Assembly: GCA_031772625.1 (NCBI GenBank)
Contig: CM062820.1
Location: 312,903,840 to 312,967,839 of the forward strand
Reading direction: 5' to 3'
DNA length: 64,000 bases
DNA from: Pinus tabuliformis
Taxonomy: Eukaryota > Streptophyta > Pinopsida > Pinales > Pinaceae
Part shown: positions 1 through 11,920 of the stretch, piece by piece
How the letters are laid out: every line of letters begins with the position of its first letter
Position numbering within the stretch: position 1 is the first letter of the stretch
Position numbers and translations under genes: made by a program
The notes under the pieces: generated by a model
Told to the model about the DNA's origin: nothing
Databases searched by the model: none
The model's input: only the letters and a program-made list of their open reading frames with translations

Positions 1-3000
1 AAAGTGAATTTTAATAGGTTGGAATGAATGGAGGGACACACAAATCTAATTTCCTGAGGGGGTTTCCTATTGCGTTCTTGTCAAGTAAACACATACCAAT
101 AGAATTTAATATCCTTAACATTTCCCTCACCAACTACAAACTTGCACTAATTATCATTATAGCTTTTGGAGTGTGCAACATGGGAGGAGGATGGTTCTAT
201 CCCAGTACCCTCATCAACAATAGAGACAATGGAAATGAAATGCCTTAAGAAAACAGAGTGGAGAAGAGGAGACAAAGTCATCACCCCAAAGAGGGAGGAG
301 GTGGTATAACAGATTGAACCACTGCTTCACAAATAAAAAATATGTGATTGGACAAAAGAAAAGGGGATACCATGCAAAAACCGACAACGCAGAACAAAGG
401 AGGACAAAAGGGGGTGTCGAGACATTAGTGAGATGGGAGAAGGAATTATGTGTTGAAATATAGATGAAGACACTCTCTCAAGTAGCCTATAGAGAAGGAG
501 ATTGGTCACTAAGGAACAACAGAGGGAGTTGGTAAAAAGGTTGGAAGGAGAAAGAACAAGGAGCTCTTAGAGTTAAATGGTAAGTCTAAATACGAATAGA
601 TCTTGGGTTCAAGCCCTATAATTGAGCTTAGAGGAATGAGGGAGCCATTGTGGCACTTACTGCTAGAGAAAAGTAGATAAGTGACTTGGACAATGGACTC
701 CACCTCCTGAGTTTGTGACCATGACTTGATGTGATTCCCTTGAACTAACATCCCCTTAGACTTTGGATCCAGCTCGGGGATGGTCAGCTACAAGAAAAAT
801 TGTAGTGTGGTTTGCATATGGTTTAGTGGAGAATGGAAGTCCCTCCCTAAGTTTCCAGCTAATCTAACTCACTCATATAAGTGTTAAAGTTGATGCATAT
901 TGATTTATGGATGGTGATTGTGCTATTATATTGATTGGTTAATACATGGTCCTTCTACAATCATGAAATAATTTCTAACTCACTAAATATTCATGGTTGG
1001 CAAACTATATTTTTTGTCCATGGCACTAATGAATTCTTGAGTTATGTGGTTACTTCCTTCTTAGAGGATTTGACCTCTTCTTTCATTGTTTAGAGATATG
1101 GTTGGTACCCTTCTTTTATTCTTTTTTGATCGGTTCACTTTACTTTGTATTGGTTCCTTCCTTCCCTTTGTATTTGTATTTCCCTACTTTCCTTTTTATT
1201 AATTATAGTAATATTTATTTGAAATGCAATCTTTTATACTAATAATAATAATAAAATAATAATTGTTTCAATAATAATTATTGCTTAATATTATTAATAT
1301 ATTTTGTTTGTTTTTTATCCACCCTCTTACTAATTAAAATAATGTTAATTTATTTTTATTTTTATTTTTTCCCTTTGATACTATTTCTTTCATTAATCAT
1401 TTGTATATTTAGGATTTATTGATTTATTGATTTCTTTTCTCTTACTTTTTAGTATATAATCTTTTTTATTTAATGATTTTAGTTGTCTCTCTCAATTATA
1501 TTTATTTGTTTCTTCACATATTTCCAATACAAATTATTAAATAATAAATTTTTGATGGTTAATTTCTATTTTTAATTATTTTTTATTTTTTATTTTTTTC
1601 TTTATTCTTAATTCTTGGCTTTATGATTTTTCATTATTATTTCTGTTTTTAATTTATAATTTTAATAGTGTTGTTAAATACAATAGTATTTATTTTTCGT
1701 CGGTTGAGAACTAGCAATTGCACCTTTATTATATTTATTGGTTCTTTGAATCGAGTTATCCATCTTCGTCCTAACGATGAATCATAGTGACTATAGTGAG
1801 TGGATCGAAATGCATCAACCTAAAACACTTTATGTGATTGATCTGAAAGAGACTTGACATATGAGAATAAAATAACAGAACCCTTCATTCAAAAAAATTA
1901 TTGGTTGTGTGATATGTTCATGAGTAGTGGTCTGAAAATCACTTAGAACTAACCTATTATCTCATAAGTTCTAAATTACCTTATATGTTTATGAGTTTGG
2001 GAAGCTCACTTCCATAACCATGATTTTAGGTCATCTTACTTATTAGGAGTTCAATTTATATGTTGTGTATTAGATGAATGTTTAGTTGGAGTTGAATGTA
2101 ACTTAGTCAATGAATGATGCCATGATCCTATGGGTTTATGCATACTTATATATATGTTGTAACTAAGAATTATAATCAGCTTAATGACCTAAGATTCATG
2201 TGGTTATAGATATGGTATGTAGTCTTTTTTGTAGTCATATAAACATGTATGTCTCCTTGCTAATGAATGAAAGAAATCCTATCTCAGTGATGAAGTTAAC
2301 TAACCTCGAATAGATAATAGAGCTGGAATTTCTGAACTCGGGTGAATTTAGTCTTAATAGCCATGCCTCTCTTTTATTGTGGTTTAGTCTTAATAGCCAT
2401 GCCTCTCTTTTATTGTGGTTTTGATGTAATTTTGGCCTTGTTGGTACTCCTATATCTAATCTGGTCACGGCTCATAATCGTTGAAATTTTATGCTTAGTT
2501 TGAAGCGATCATTCTTAAGAATTTGGCATTATGGAAAACTACCCTTGCCTTCTAAGATTTCTTGAATTTTCCACACGTTCCTTTACCCTTAGTGATCTTG
2601 CAAAAATCCAACCATACGGAGGTTTGGGTTGTCTAAGGAAGTGCTCATGAGCACTGCCCAAATACATAGCAAGGTCGGACACCCCTTTCAAATCCAATTA
2701 TATTCGAGGTCAGACTGCCTTAAGGTGAATCCAAAGATCCAGATGTGGAAAGGGGAGGATATGAGGTGGAAGGAAAGATGGCCAGATGTAGTGTTTGACC
2801 AAGTTACATTGTGGTTTAGTTGCATCTAGTGGTTCAACGGTCCGGGGGTCAAAGAGATCAATACCACAGTGGGAGGTTGGTCGTGGTTGAGGCTGGGTTA
2901 CTCCATCGAGGAAAGGTTACATATGTGGGCCCGAGATTTGGATGTGGATAAGGGTAGATATATTAGCGTGAGGGCAGACGTAGAGAAAGACCGGATTTAC

Positions 3001-3138
3001 ATTACATGAAGGATTAATCTGGGGATCTGGGGTCTGAAGGGGTTAAACACTAATTTTGTGTTGTAACGTTAGATCAAGTGTAAAAAGAATATAATGTGAA
3101 AAGGTTGCACAACATGATAGGATGAGCGAGCTAGGCCT
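1..3138 (+). repeat. Long direct repeat, copy A (LTR-like)
   Basis: This stretch is collinear with 57826-60923 from base 1. By eye the two copies agree at well over nine positions in ten, with scattered substitutions and small indels. The homology is cut by the window edge on the left. On the right it stops only because copy B is interrupted by a copia element. Copy B begins 114 bp further out at a TGTAACATCC start with a purine-rich tract before it, so both are probably copies of one very long Ty3/gypsy-type LTR. Copy A carries a perfect 36-bp tandem duplication (2347-2418) that copy B has only once. Short ORFs in it, including one at 2629-2829, are not convincing genes. Confidence 0.8.
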
Positions 3139-3850
3139 TGCGCCCTGTTTTGACGTGGTAAGGCCATGTGGAGCCCTGACACCACCCACCACTCACTGTC
3201 CCCGACGTTTTTTCATCGTTGAAGGCAGTGGCCGATGACAACGTCAGGTGACATTACATAGACGTGGAGGTTGGCCCTTTTATAATGACTTGTGAGGATG
3301 ACGTCGAGGTGGATCCATTATAATGACTTGTCGAAATGACGTGGAGGCCACGTGATTTTATCACCATCCATTGCCTGTTGTTGGAAAGTTAGGCATATTG
3401 TATGAGTCTGTTGGCGAAGGGGGATTGATCTGGGCACAGTTCTAATGTGAAAACCCTACTGTCGCTCATCTCCAACTACTCTCATCCCTTTGGTTCACGC
3501 TAGGGCCGTAAATTGTAATGTGCTCAGTGGTATGACATGAACTTGGTTCTGATAGGGAACCCATACACCAATCATTACGCACCGCGCAGTTTAAATACAT
3601 AACAACAAAGGACAATGGGTGATGGATCACCATGCCAGTATGGCATGATGTGGGTTTGCAAACCCCGCCAAAATCAGAAAATGGGCTCAAATATGTATAA
3701 CGGGAAAGTCTCGCCAAAAAAAGGACGACCATGTGGACCCCGCACTTAAGACAAAGTGGCAATCGCCTTGTGCATGGTACGACTTGGGTCGCAGGTGGGT
3801 GCCATGTGGCAGTTAAGGTTGATGTAGCCTAATTCGATTAGCTAAATTTT
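3139..3850 (+). promoter_or_regulatory. Continuation of repeat copy A with ACGT/TGACG motif cluster
   Basis: This GC-richer segment follows the point where copy B is interrupted, so it is probably still part of the same LTR. It carries an unusual density of bZIP-type ACGT cores: TGACGTGG at 3151, GACGTT at 3204, ACGTCA at 3241, GACGTGG at 3261, GACGTCG near 3300, TGACGTGG at 3337 and CCACGTGA at 3348. A roughly 38-bp direct repeat pairs TATAATGACTTGT with ATGACGT (units from 3281 and 3319). A TATA-like TTTAAATA lies near 3591. A promoter or enhancer function is inferred from motif content only. Confidence 0.4.
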
Positions 3851-5105
3851 AGGATGGCATAACTTTTAATTTGAGAGTTAGATTAGCACAATCCTGGCAT
3901 TCGTTTTGAGTTTTAATAATATTGGAAAATAAATAAATTACCTCATTTTCATAACTAAGGTTAGAGTTCAAGGAAAATAACAATTGACATTTTTTACACT
4001 CTGAGATAGTACAAAGGGGTGGGAGAGAGTGTTAGAACAATTGCTACACATCAAATGGTATTAATTTATTTGTATTAGTTAATTAAAATATAGTAAAAAA
4101 AATTAATGTTGATTATAAATAAATATTTTAATTTCTATTTTAGTTTAAGTTAATATTAGAAAAAAAACAAAGTAAATGAAAGTAAAAATTAAAATTAAAA
4201 GAACAAATAATTTTTAATGTAAAAAAGATGTGCTCACTATTTTTATGTAGAATTGAAAAATGACATGTAAAAATAATATTATTGATATTACATAATGTGT
4301 AACTAATTCTATGTTCAATAGAAATATAATATTTGACAAAAATATATATTAATAATAAAGAATACTTTAATGTCAACCATATATAAAATATTTCAATGTC
4401 CATATTAAATAACATATTTTTTCCCATCATTTTCCATTATAAAAGAGATATGAAATTTATTTCATTTCTAATATGGATTATATATAATATTAAAAAATAG
4501 TAATAAAAAAAACTTTTAATGTGGCTTATAAATCAAATATTTCAGTATGTAGGTTGAATACAAGATTTAAACATCAAATATATAGAGAAAAAATTATAAA
4601 GTTCTTATTCCATCCATAGATACTTTTTGCCTTCTAATTTAAAGTATGATGGAGACTTTTAATTCCCTAAATATTTCATAAGAAATATTTTATAAAATAT
4701 TAATATAAAAATAATTCCTTACGTGTATGTGCTTATTTAAGGTTTGTATTCATAAAGAGTTTTTCATATTAAGAAATTTGATTTCTCTCACTCTTAATAA
4801 ATTATAAGTTAAGATAAATCTATACTAATTTTAGTAAAATTTATCTTGAAAATGAGTAAATAAAAATTTGTAAAATTTTTATGATATAATTTTTTTAAAT
4901 AAAAAATAATATAAATAAATACTACAATTAAGATAAACTTATATTTTGAAATGATTTGTAAATTAAGAGTGATGTATATCAATTTACATAAGTTTTTAAA
5001 TCTATGGAAATTCTTTTCACATTTCATACTTTACTTAAGGAGATTTAAAATGTGGTTATGTGAAGAGTTATAATTAAAATAATAAAATTCACAATTTCAG
5101 TAATG

Positions 5106-5156
<51 letters not shown>

Positions 5157-5700
5157 AGTAAGAAGATAATGTTAAATTTTAAAGTTTAAATATCATAATT
5201 ATATTTTTTTTAAATTATAATTTATAAATATATATTGGTAAAAGATTTAGATAGAATATATAGTTGAAGTAAATTGAAATCAATGTTAAAAGAAAATTTT
5301 CGTTAATGATTTAAGAAGAAGGGGGAAGAAATCATTTTCCTCTCAATAAAAAGAGGAGAGATGGGAGATCTAATAATAACTTTATGAAACCTAAACCTAA
5401 TATTTATTGAGTAAAAGAGTAGGTTTTTTGGGCTAAACAAACCCAAGGGAGGTAAAAGACTGATGGGAACCATTTTGGGGATCTATTATTTCATTCTTTT
5501 CTACTGATTGTTAATGGAGGGGAGTAAGGTTAATTGTATTTTAGAACATCCAAATAGGAAGGAGAAGAAGTGGAGAGATTCACCATATCCTCTTCTTATG
5601 TTCCAACTTCTTCTTCCTTCTTTTCTAGAAGAGGGTTTTTGTTAATATATTTAGATGAAGCATCTTCTATAGTAGATGAACTAATGTTTTTTGGAGACAC
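3851..5700. other. AT-rich stretch without recognisable gene
   Basis: The DNA is very AT-rich, with only short chance ORFs. Parts of 4150-4530 resemble the dispersed AT-rich repeat seen again near 29.4-29.9, 42.1-42.5 and 53.9 kb (shared wording around 'caatgtcaactatatataaaatattt'-like segments). From about 5.3 kb the DNA becomes less AT-rich and leads into the LINE-type remnant. Confidence 0.5.
5108..5154. repeat. (TA)n microsatellite
   Basis: An uninterrupted TA dinucleotide run of about 47 bp. Confidence 0.95.
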
Positions 5701-6450
5701 TTCATATGGAGCTCAATGATGGGATTCTTCAACCTTATTTTTCGCCCTTAAAAATTGCAAAACTTCAAATATATTACTAGAGGGAGATTATTGGTGAGAT
5801 TTAAGCCTATTGGAATGAGGCCTCTTGCATAGATGATTTCTTTTTCACTGAAACAAGTGTGAATGTTCATTTCTCATCATTACTTTGAGGAGATAGTGGT
5901 GGGATAGAAGGAAGTTGAGAGACTAGAGCTCTAAGACAAATTTTTGCAAAGTGCCCATAGCCATGCAAAGAATTACATTTAAAAGAAACATGGTCATCAT
6001 CCAAGGCCGAAAGATGGGATCAACCCTCCAAGTCAAGTTGTATGGCTTGTAGGAGTCTTTTTACAAAATCCATTTCAACACAAATTGTAGCACAAGAGAA
6101 GTTATTCTCCTTGGGCCAAGAGCAAGGGATATAGTAATCCACTTTATCTCCCATGGCTTCAAATTATCATCCCCCAACAAAGAAGAGGATGATTTGGTGA
6201 TCTAATCCAAACAAGGATAGAAGAAATTTTCATGAAGGAATTGAAATCCAAGATCTAGTGGGTAACAAACATTTCCCTAGAACCCATGAAATAAGCCCCA
6301 AAATATTAGATCCATATTCTCCTTGATTTCAAAAATAAAAAAGAATAAACATTTTCACAATAGAAAGCACGTGCAACCCAATTGTAAAATGTTCATTGTA
6401 AAATTGAGCTATAACTAGGCCAAATGTTGGTAAACTTAACAATTAACCTT
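5700..6450 (-). pseudogene. Decayed LINE-type ORF1 (DUF4283 / zinc-knuckle) remnant
   Basis: Conceptual translation of the minus strand, allowing stops, shows the C-terminal half of a DUF4283-type gag-like protein. Around 6120-6260 there is a stretch ending 'GDKVDYYIP', as in the usual GDKLGxYI block. It is followed by a 'CVEMDFVKRLLQAIQL' segment and a zinc-knuckle remnant (FKCNSLHGYGHFAKIC, about 5934-5978), in which the second cysteine of the CCHC motif has become leucine. Downstream it turns proline- and serine-rich. DUF4283 plus CCHC is typical of ORF1 of plant L1-type LINEs. No RT domain was found next to it. Several in-frame stops make it non-functional. Limits are approximate. Confidence 0.6.
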
Positions 6451-7760
6451 TTTTTTAGAGAATAAGCAAACCCGAATTCAAGAGAAAGAATCATATCCAC
6501 TCTTTTGACAAATCTACTCAAGAGTCTCATTACTGTGACCATCCAAGAAAGATCCACCCATTAAAACTCTTCAAATAAAAAACTCTAAATCAAAGTAGAA
6601 CTTTTAATCCTTGACCACATAGAACTAGCATGCTTCAACCATAACTAATACATATTACATCAAATTAAATTGGCACAATGGAAAAAGCTCATTAAATAAC
6701 CAAATATGCAACAAAAAAACCTACACCAACTCTGAAACCTTAAAGTGTAAAAAAAATTCATACTTACAAACAACTCTGAAACCTTAAAGTGTAAACAAAA
6801 TCCATACTTACAAACAATAACCGCGAAAGGTAATATCACAAGAATCACAACAAGGATCATGCACCAATATTAAAACCCCAACCCATAAGAAAAGATCCTT
6901 ATTAGCAAACCATTGTTGCAAATTACACCTCCAGTGGAGAGGAAGCAACATACCTTTCCCACAATACCACTGGCACAACTATACATTTCTTGTTATATGG
7001 CCATTCATACTACAATCATATCAAAATCTTATTAAAAACTTTTTTAACAAAAATATAATGCACTTACAACACAATTATATTAAATATATTTATTAATTAA
7101 CCCACTTTGAAGTAATGGAGCCTAAGTCCTTTTGAAATATCCGTAGTCTTGGGTGTTGTAATTTTAATTACATGGAAAATATTCTGACGTGCTCCGAAAA
7201 CTGAGGTGGCATCAAGAAATAGTTGTGGCACGGTTGTAGCCAGCTCACTCACCGGGTCAAGAAAATATATGAATGTGCACGTTTATGAAATGAAGGTTAG
7301 ATGTGATTCCTTTTGTTGCTCGAAGATGGCTACATAAAATATTTTTTGTTGAAACTGTTGCTTGAATTTTTTATTTTTATTTTTCTATAATGGAAGTACG
7401 ACCAATAGTAAAGAAAAAGGTTGAAGCAAACACACATTTTATTGATACATTTATGGTAGATCGCATAGGCAAAGACTCCCTTATCTCTTTGTTAATGGAA
7501 ACCAGGAATTTTTAAAGACGACATCGAGCTCCAACATCATACTTCCAAAAATGCTCAGAGTTATTACAATCGTCTTAATTATGTAGAGGGAGGGAGAGGT
7601 TCATTTCTGGTAGAAAAGAATATATCACACCTTCATTTAAACAAGTATTTTTGGAATAAAGATGGTAGCAACGCAGGTTGTTTATAAGAAACAACAGATT
7701 GTTCCCCCCTTACAATCTATCAGACGATAGATCCCAATCAATGTTCCATTGTTGTTGGAA
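6451..7760. other. No recognised gene
   Basis: Only short ORFs are present. A short duplication of the phrase 'caactctgaaaccttaaagtgtaaa' occurs at about 6727 and 6772. Nothing else could be identified. Confidence 0.4.
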
Positions 7761-7761
7761 G

Positions 7762-7900
7762 GAGAAAAAGAGTGGAGTGTGTCACTACATCTTGATATTG
7801 ATGTGTTGGCTCCACGACGAGGGTTTGAAGAGAAAAAGAGTGGAGGAGTGTGTCACCCCATCTTGATATTGATGTGTTGGCTCCATGACGAGGGTTTGAA
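7762..7900 (+). repeat. Tandem duplication, unit about 68-71 bp
   Basis: Two adjacent copies (7762-7829 and 7830-7900) each begin GAGAAAAAGAGTGGAG and end GAGGGTTTGAA. They differ by a few bases and a 3-bp insertion. The overlapping short ORFs here are shadows of the duplication. Confidence 0.85.
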
Positions 7901-8164
7901 AAAGACCTGCACCTTAGGAGATGTTAATTATCACTGGCTCAATATGGGTTTAAGGATTTCGCGGCCATTATAGTTGAAACAGTCATTGGGTACGTTCACA
8001 CATGGAGGTTGATAAAACGAACGTAATGCTACGCATACTTTAACCCTTGCATGATAAAGTATTACATGAGTATGCGCACTATGTGCTATAAATTATTCGC
8101 ACCCTGATAAAATATTACAATATTACATGAGTATGCACATTATGTTTTAAAAATTATTTGCATG

Positions 8165-8366
8165 TGACTTGTAATATTTTTTTGGGGGGCATGGTTCTAG
8201 GACACTTCGGTAAGTGGGTAGCGCTATCTCCACGGGAAAAATCTAGGGTTGACGCCTCTCGGCCTATAACAAGACCTAACCCCAAGAGCTTTCGGGAATT
8301 GACCTTGTGACCTTCCAAATGGCAAGGCCCCGACTTCACTGATTGAGCTAACTCTTGGGGCTACAT
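8165..8366 (-). mobile_element. tRNA-derived SINE (SINE-1)
   Basis: Read on the minus strand this is a tRNA-like RNA polymerase III promoter. An A box (GAGTTAGCTCAATCAGTG, 8355-8338) is followed about 60 bp later by a B box (GGTCAATTCC, 8304-8295), the spacing found in tRNA genes. The sequence between and after does not fold as a clean tRNA and runs on for about 130 bp, ending near an A-rich CCCCCCAAAAAAATATT segment. This is the architecture of a plant tRNA-derived SINE. A (TA)n tract abuts its 5' end. The ends are approximate and no clear target duplication was found. Confidence 0.6.
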
Positions 8367-8369
8367 GTT

Positions 8370-8371
<2 letters not shown>

Positions 8372-8429
<58 letters not shown>
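8372..8429. repeat. (TA)n microsatellite
   Basis: A TA dinucleotide run of about 58 bp directly at the 5' end of SINE-1. Confidence 0.95.
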
Positions 8430-8430
<1 letters not shown>

Positions 8431-8824
8431 GTTGGGTTTGCAATGGTCAACAGTAAGTTTATTGACCTCTCATAATGTATCGCCAATAGATTAGATTGTG
8501 ATGATAAAGTAGTCGTGGATCTACAATGGTTAATGCCTAATTTTGTATTCATAGAAATAATATAAAGATGGTTTTAGTCAAACATAAGATTTTATATTTC
8601 AAAATACATTTATTTAATGTATGTGAAATATAGATAAAAGGCGGGAATATATATTTATGTATTTATGCATGTGAAAGGTGTAAATATATATGTATTTAGA
8701 AATGTGTACATTTATTTAATGTATTTGAAATATGGGAAAATAGGCATGCAATCATAATTATGTGTTTTTTATTATGTTTTGGGAATAAAAACAAGATTTG
8801 TTGTATTTTATAGTACTAACCTAC

Positions 8825-9375
8825 TTTGTTGCATTGGAAAAGATAAGAAATGGTTTTGTATTTTTGTTGCATTGGAAAAGACAAGAATGGTTTTGTATTT
8901 AAGGGAACAAGTAGATTGTTACCCATGGTTTTGTATTTAAAAGAAAAATTAGATTGTTAGTCATGGTTTTGCAACAGGAAGAACAATCAATAAACAAAGA
9001 AACAATATCATGGTTGTGCAAATTAATTCCCATGGTTTTGCAATTGGATTAAATGTGTTAAAAGTGTGGTTTTGTAGATATTTATTAAGGTATTTCATAT
9101 TTAAATAGTTATGATTAAGTACTTGACTCTAATTTATGCATGTAGGAGAAATCGTTTCTAGGCCAAGAGTTATAATGTCTAGGATATTATTAGTGATTCT
9201 GACAAGATAACTAATAGAGATTGAATATTTGAGGTTTTTATTTATTTGATGAAAAAGTCATAATCTTTTTTGTTTTGATAAATTGATATTTTGGAGGTTT
9301 TGATAAATGGATATTTTGGATAATCATGATGGTTTTGATAAATTGATATTTTGGATAATCATGATGTTAGAGTTT
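8825..9375 (+). repeat. Cluster of short imperfect tandem repeats
   Basis: 8825-8990 repeats units built on 'ttgttgcattggaaaagaca' and 'tggttttgtattt'. 9280-9370 repeats 'gttttgataaattgatattt' three times. No coding potential was seen; this looks like slippage-prone, locally duplicated DNA. Confidence 0.65.
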
Positions 9376-9489
9376 ACTGACGATAGTGGTTACAGGAAAG
9401 AATCTTGACTTTCGCAAAGCATGCAGTGATAGTTTCTAAACTAATCTCTTTTGCAACAATTGAAACATAGATTATAACTAAAACTATTG

Positions 9490-9935
9490 CAGGCAACAAG
9501 GTCATTATGTATCACTATTGCTATAAGCAGAGAAGAAGATCGTCAACATTAGTTTACAACGGGTAACTTACTACAGTGAACAATCATACCATGAAGACAT
9601 TGTGCTTTTATGCATCACTATTGTTATAAGCATAGAAGAAGATCGTCAACCTTAGTTTACAACGGGTAACTACTACAATTTACCATGAAGACATTGTGCT
9701 TGAAGAAGAGAACAATGGGGTAAAGTGTTCGAAAAACATGACATCATGTTAAATGTAGAAGTCTCTAGTTAATTGTGCTTGAATTAAACACTATGTTACT
9801 TTTTGTAAAATTCTAACAATGGACAAGTCAGTTTTCGAAAAACATGACATCATATTAAATGCAGTAGTCTCTAGTTAGTTGTGCTTGAATTAAATACTAT
9901 GTTACTTTTTGTAAAATTTCAACAATGGACAAGGG
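9490..9935 (+). repeat. Two consecutive local duplications
   Basis: The first pair (about 9505-9607 and 9608-9701) shares 'agaagaagatcgtcaac' and 'tagtttacaacgggtaac'. The second pair (about 9735-9828 and 9837-9930) shares 'aacatgacatcat', 'gtctctagtta' and 'tatgttactttttgtaaaat'. Each pair is a roughly 100-bp tandem duplication with moderate divergence. Confidence 0.7.
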
Positions 9936-10173
9936 ATGGAATCCTTGTTGCCATAGATTGAGGAGTGAACTCCCTTATGAAATGTTGAATCCAAAAGATA
10001 TTTATTTTCCAGGGTATATTGGTGTCCATTTATGTGCTCGCTTATTCTGTTATCTTGATGATATTTCTACATTGCATGACATTGAAAACTCCATCATTCA
10101 AACTGTTATTAACAAACTTGGTGAAATGAGCAATGTTAATGATGCAAAGTTACAACATAAAGCATTATGTTAG
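9925..10173 (+). CDS. Small ORF of unknown function (doubtful)
   Basis: An 82-codon ATG-initiated frame begins just at the end of the second local duplication. Its composition is protein-like (it includes LHDIENSIIQTVINKLGE, an amphipathic-looking helix), but I recognise no domain. No promoter, intron or continuation could be argued. It could be a remnant exon of a transposon gene or a chance ORF. Confidence 0.2.
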   Translation: MDKGWNPCCHRLRSELPYEMLNPKDIYFPGYIGVHLCARLFCYLDDISTLHDIENSIIQTVINKLGEMSNVNDAKLQHKALC

Positions 10174-11090
10174 CAAGCTTCATTAATGGTCATTAGTTTA
10201 TGATATTTATTATTCTTTTTCTAACGTTACTTTACTTAATGATCATGATTATAACATTTGATTATTAGTTAAGGATAATGGGATAAGTCATGTGGGAAAA
10301 TTACATGTTGGTAAACTAGTCAAAATTTCTAATCATGTATATTTTGTATGAGGCATGTTAAGGGATGTTACACCTCTGAAGAAGGAATCTATTGTAGATA
10401 AAAATGATATCCTCCCCTCCTTAGTACGAGGTTGTATTAGCTAGTAATTCTCATTTTACTTTTAAGTTTGAAGTTTATTTGTGTGTGCACCTTTGTATTC
10501 GCCAATTAATTTCATTTTACTTTTAAATTTCATCTTACTTTTAGGTGTGAAGTTTGTTCACTTGTGCATCATTTCTTATAGGTGTGAAGTTTGTTCACTT
10601 GTGCATCATTTATTAGTGAAGGCCTATAGGCCTATTTTATTAGTGAAAGCCCATAGGCACATTTTTTCGGTTTGCGTACCATCCATCTTGATTAGTTGAC
10701 TATAACCAATATGTTTGTGAAAGTAGTTGATGTTGTTTTTTTTCCTGAACATCTAGTCCCTAGTCCCTAAAGTTGTATAGCTTCCCACCAAATGAGGAAA
10801 ACATTTCCAAATTGAGAAAAACATGATAATATTTTTAGAAACTAGTTAACATAGAGTTGATGTTTGTTTCCATTTCAAAGTATAAAAAGATTGGTAATAA
10901 CATGAAAGTGTTTTTTTAAGAAACACATTTTCAAATGTATTAATAAAATTAGAATCCTAATTCTTTTAAAAATATCAAGAATAATCAATTGAAATAAATT
11001 TAACTATTCAAATTCACAATTTCAATCATTCTTAATTCAATTTTAAACCAAATTCATCTAGGGGAGGGACGCCATTACCTGTGCGCCCTC
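10174..11090. other. No recognised gene
   Basis: 10525-10645 repeats 'ggtgtgaagtttgttcacttgtgcatcatt' and then 'ttattagtgaaggcctatagg'-like phrases. The rest is AT-rich without recognisable content. Confidence 0.4.
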
Positions 11091-11137
11091 CACTCCACCT
11101 CAGCTACCTGCACGTGGCTCCCACAGGCACTTGTACG

Positions 11138-11270
11138 ACACCTGCCCGACGTGTTGTGGTGAGTGTCAAGGTTTATAACCCTAATTTTAACCCTTTCCAC
11201 CACCTGCCCAACGTGTTGTGGTGAGTGTTAAGGTTTATAACCCTAATTTTAACCCTTTCCACCTCCTGAT
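11138..11270 (+). repeat. Tandem duplication, unit about 62 bp
   Basis: Two adjacent units share 'acgtgttgtggtgagtgt' and 'taaccctaattttaaccc'. They lie in a GC-richer patch (11060-11420) that looks more like transcribed or UTR sequence than its surroundings, but no coding exon could be assigned. Confidence 0.75.
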
Positions 11271-11920
11271 TCCATCTATTCGCCGCGATGTCTGCTCTGC
11301 ACTATGCATTTCTGTTCGGGTCCAGTGTTTGGGTGAACCACTCTGCCGATGGTGGCGCAGGATGACTCCATTTCCTATGCGGCTTGTCTGCCATTGTTGG
11401 CCGACTAACCATGCTTAACTATTTGCATGCGCTCGTTATCTGTATAGGGTTTCTGTTGTTCTTGTTTCATTCTGCATGTTAATGTTGTTCATTCTAGACT
11501 GTCGAGGGTTTACACATACCTTAGTGGTTGTTTCATTCGTGCAGCCTATTGTTTGGGAAGGAGCTAGTACCAATCTCTAGCCAGTTCGAGGTCGAAGGTA
11601 AATTTACAGGTTTTTGATGATTTTTGTTTCACATTGTCTTTAATATTTATGCCATTACCTAATTTCCTATTTTTTCATGTTTTCCAAGTTGGTTGCAAGT
11701 CTGGCAAGCTTTGCAGAACGTCTGGCAAGCTCTGGAGAAGGTTTCGACATGGAAGGTGCTTGGACATGGCTTCTACATCTATTCGGTAGGAAAAATCCTA
11801 CCAGCCATTACCTCACTGTGTTTTTCAACACCTCACCTTCCTATTGGAATTTTTGTTATTTTTTCTCTTGGAGTTTTGCAGGTTTAGGGTTTTGCTTTAT
11901 TTTTTTGTTATTGTTGCTCT

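Noticed and set aside
2629-2829. 66-codon ORF present in both copies of the long repeat (also 60315-60614)
   Set aside because: Conservation is explained by the repeat itself, a 1-bp indel changes the N-terminal frame between copies, and no domain is visible.
8361-8552. ORFs made of Ile-Tyr repeats (also near 42.2, 49.2, 49.9 and 56.9 kb)
   Set aside because: These are translations of (TA)n microsatellites, not genes.
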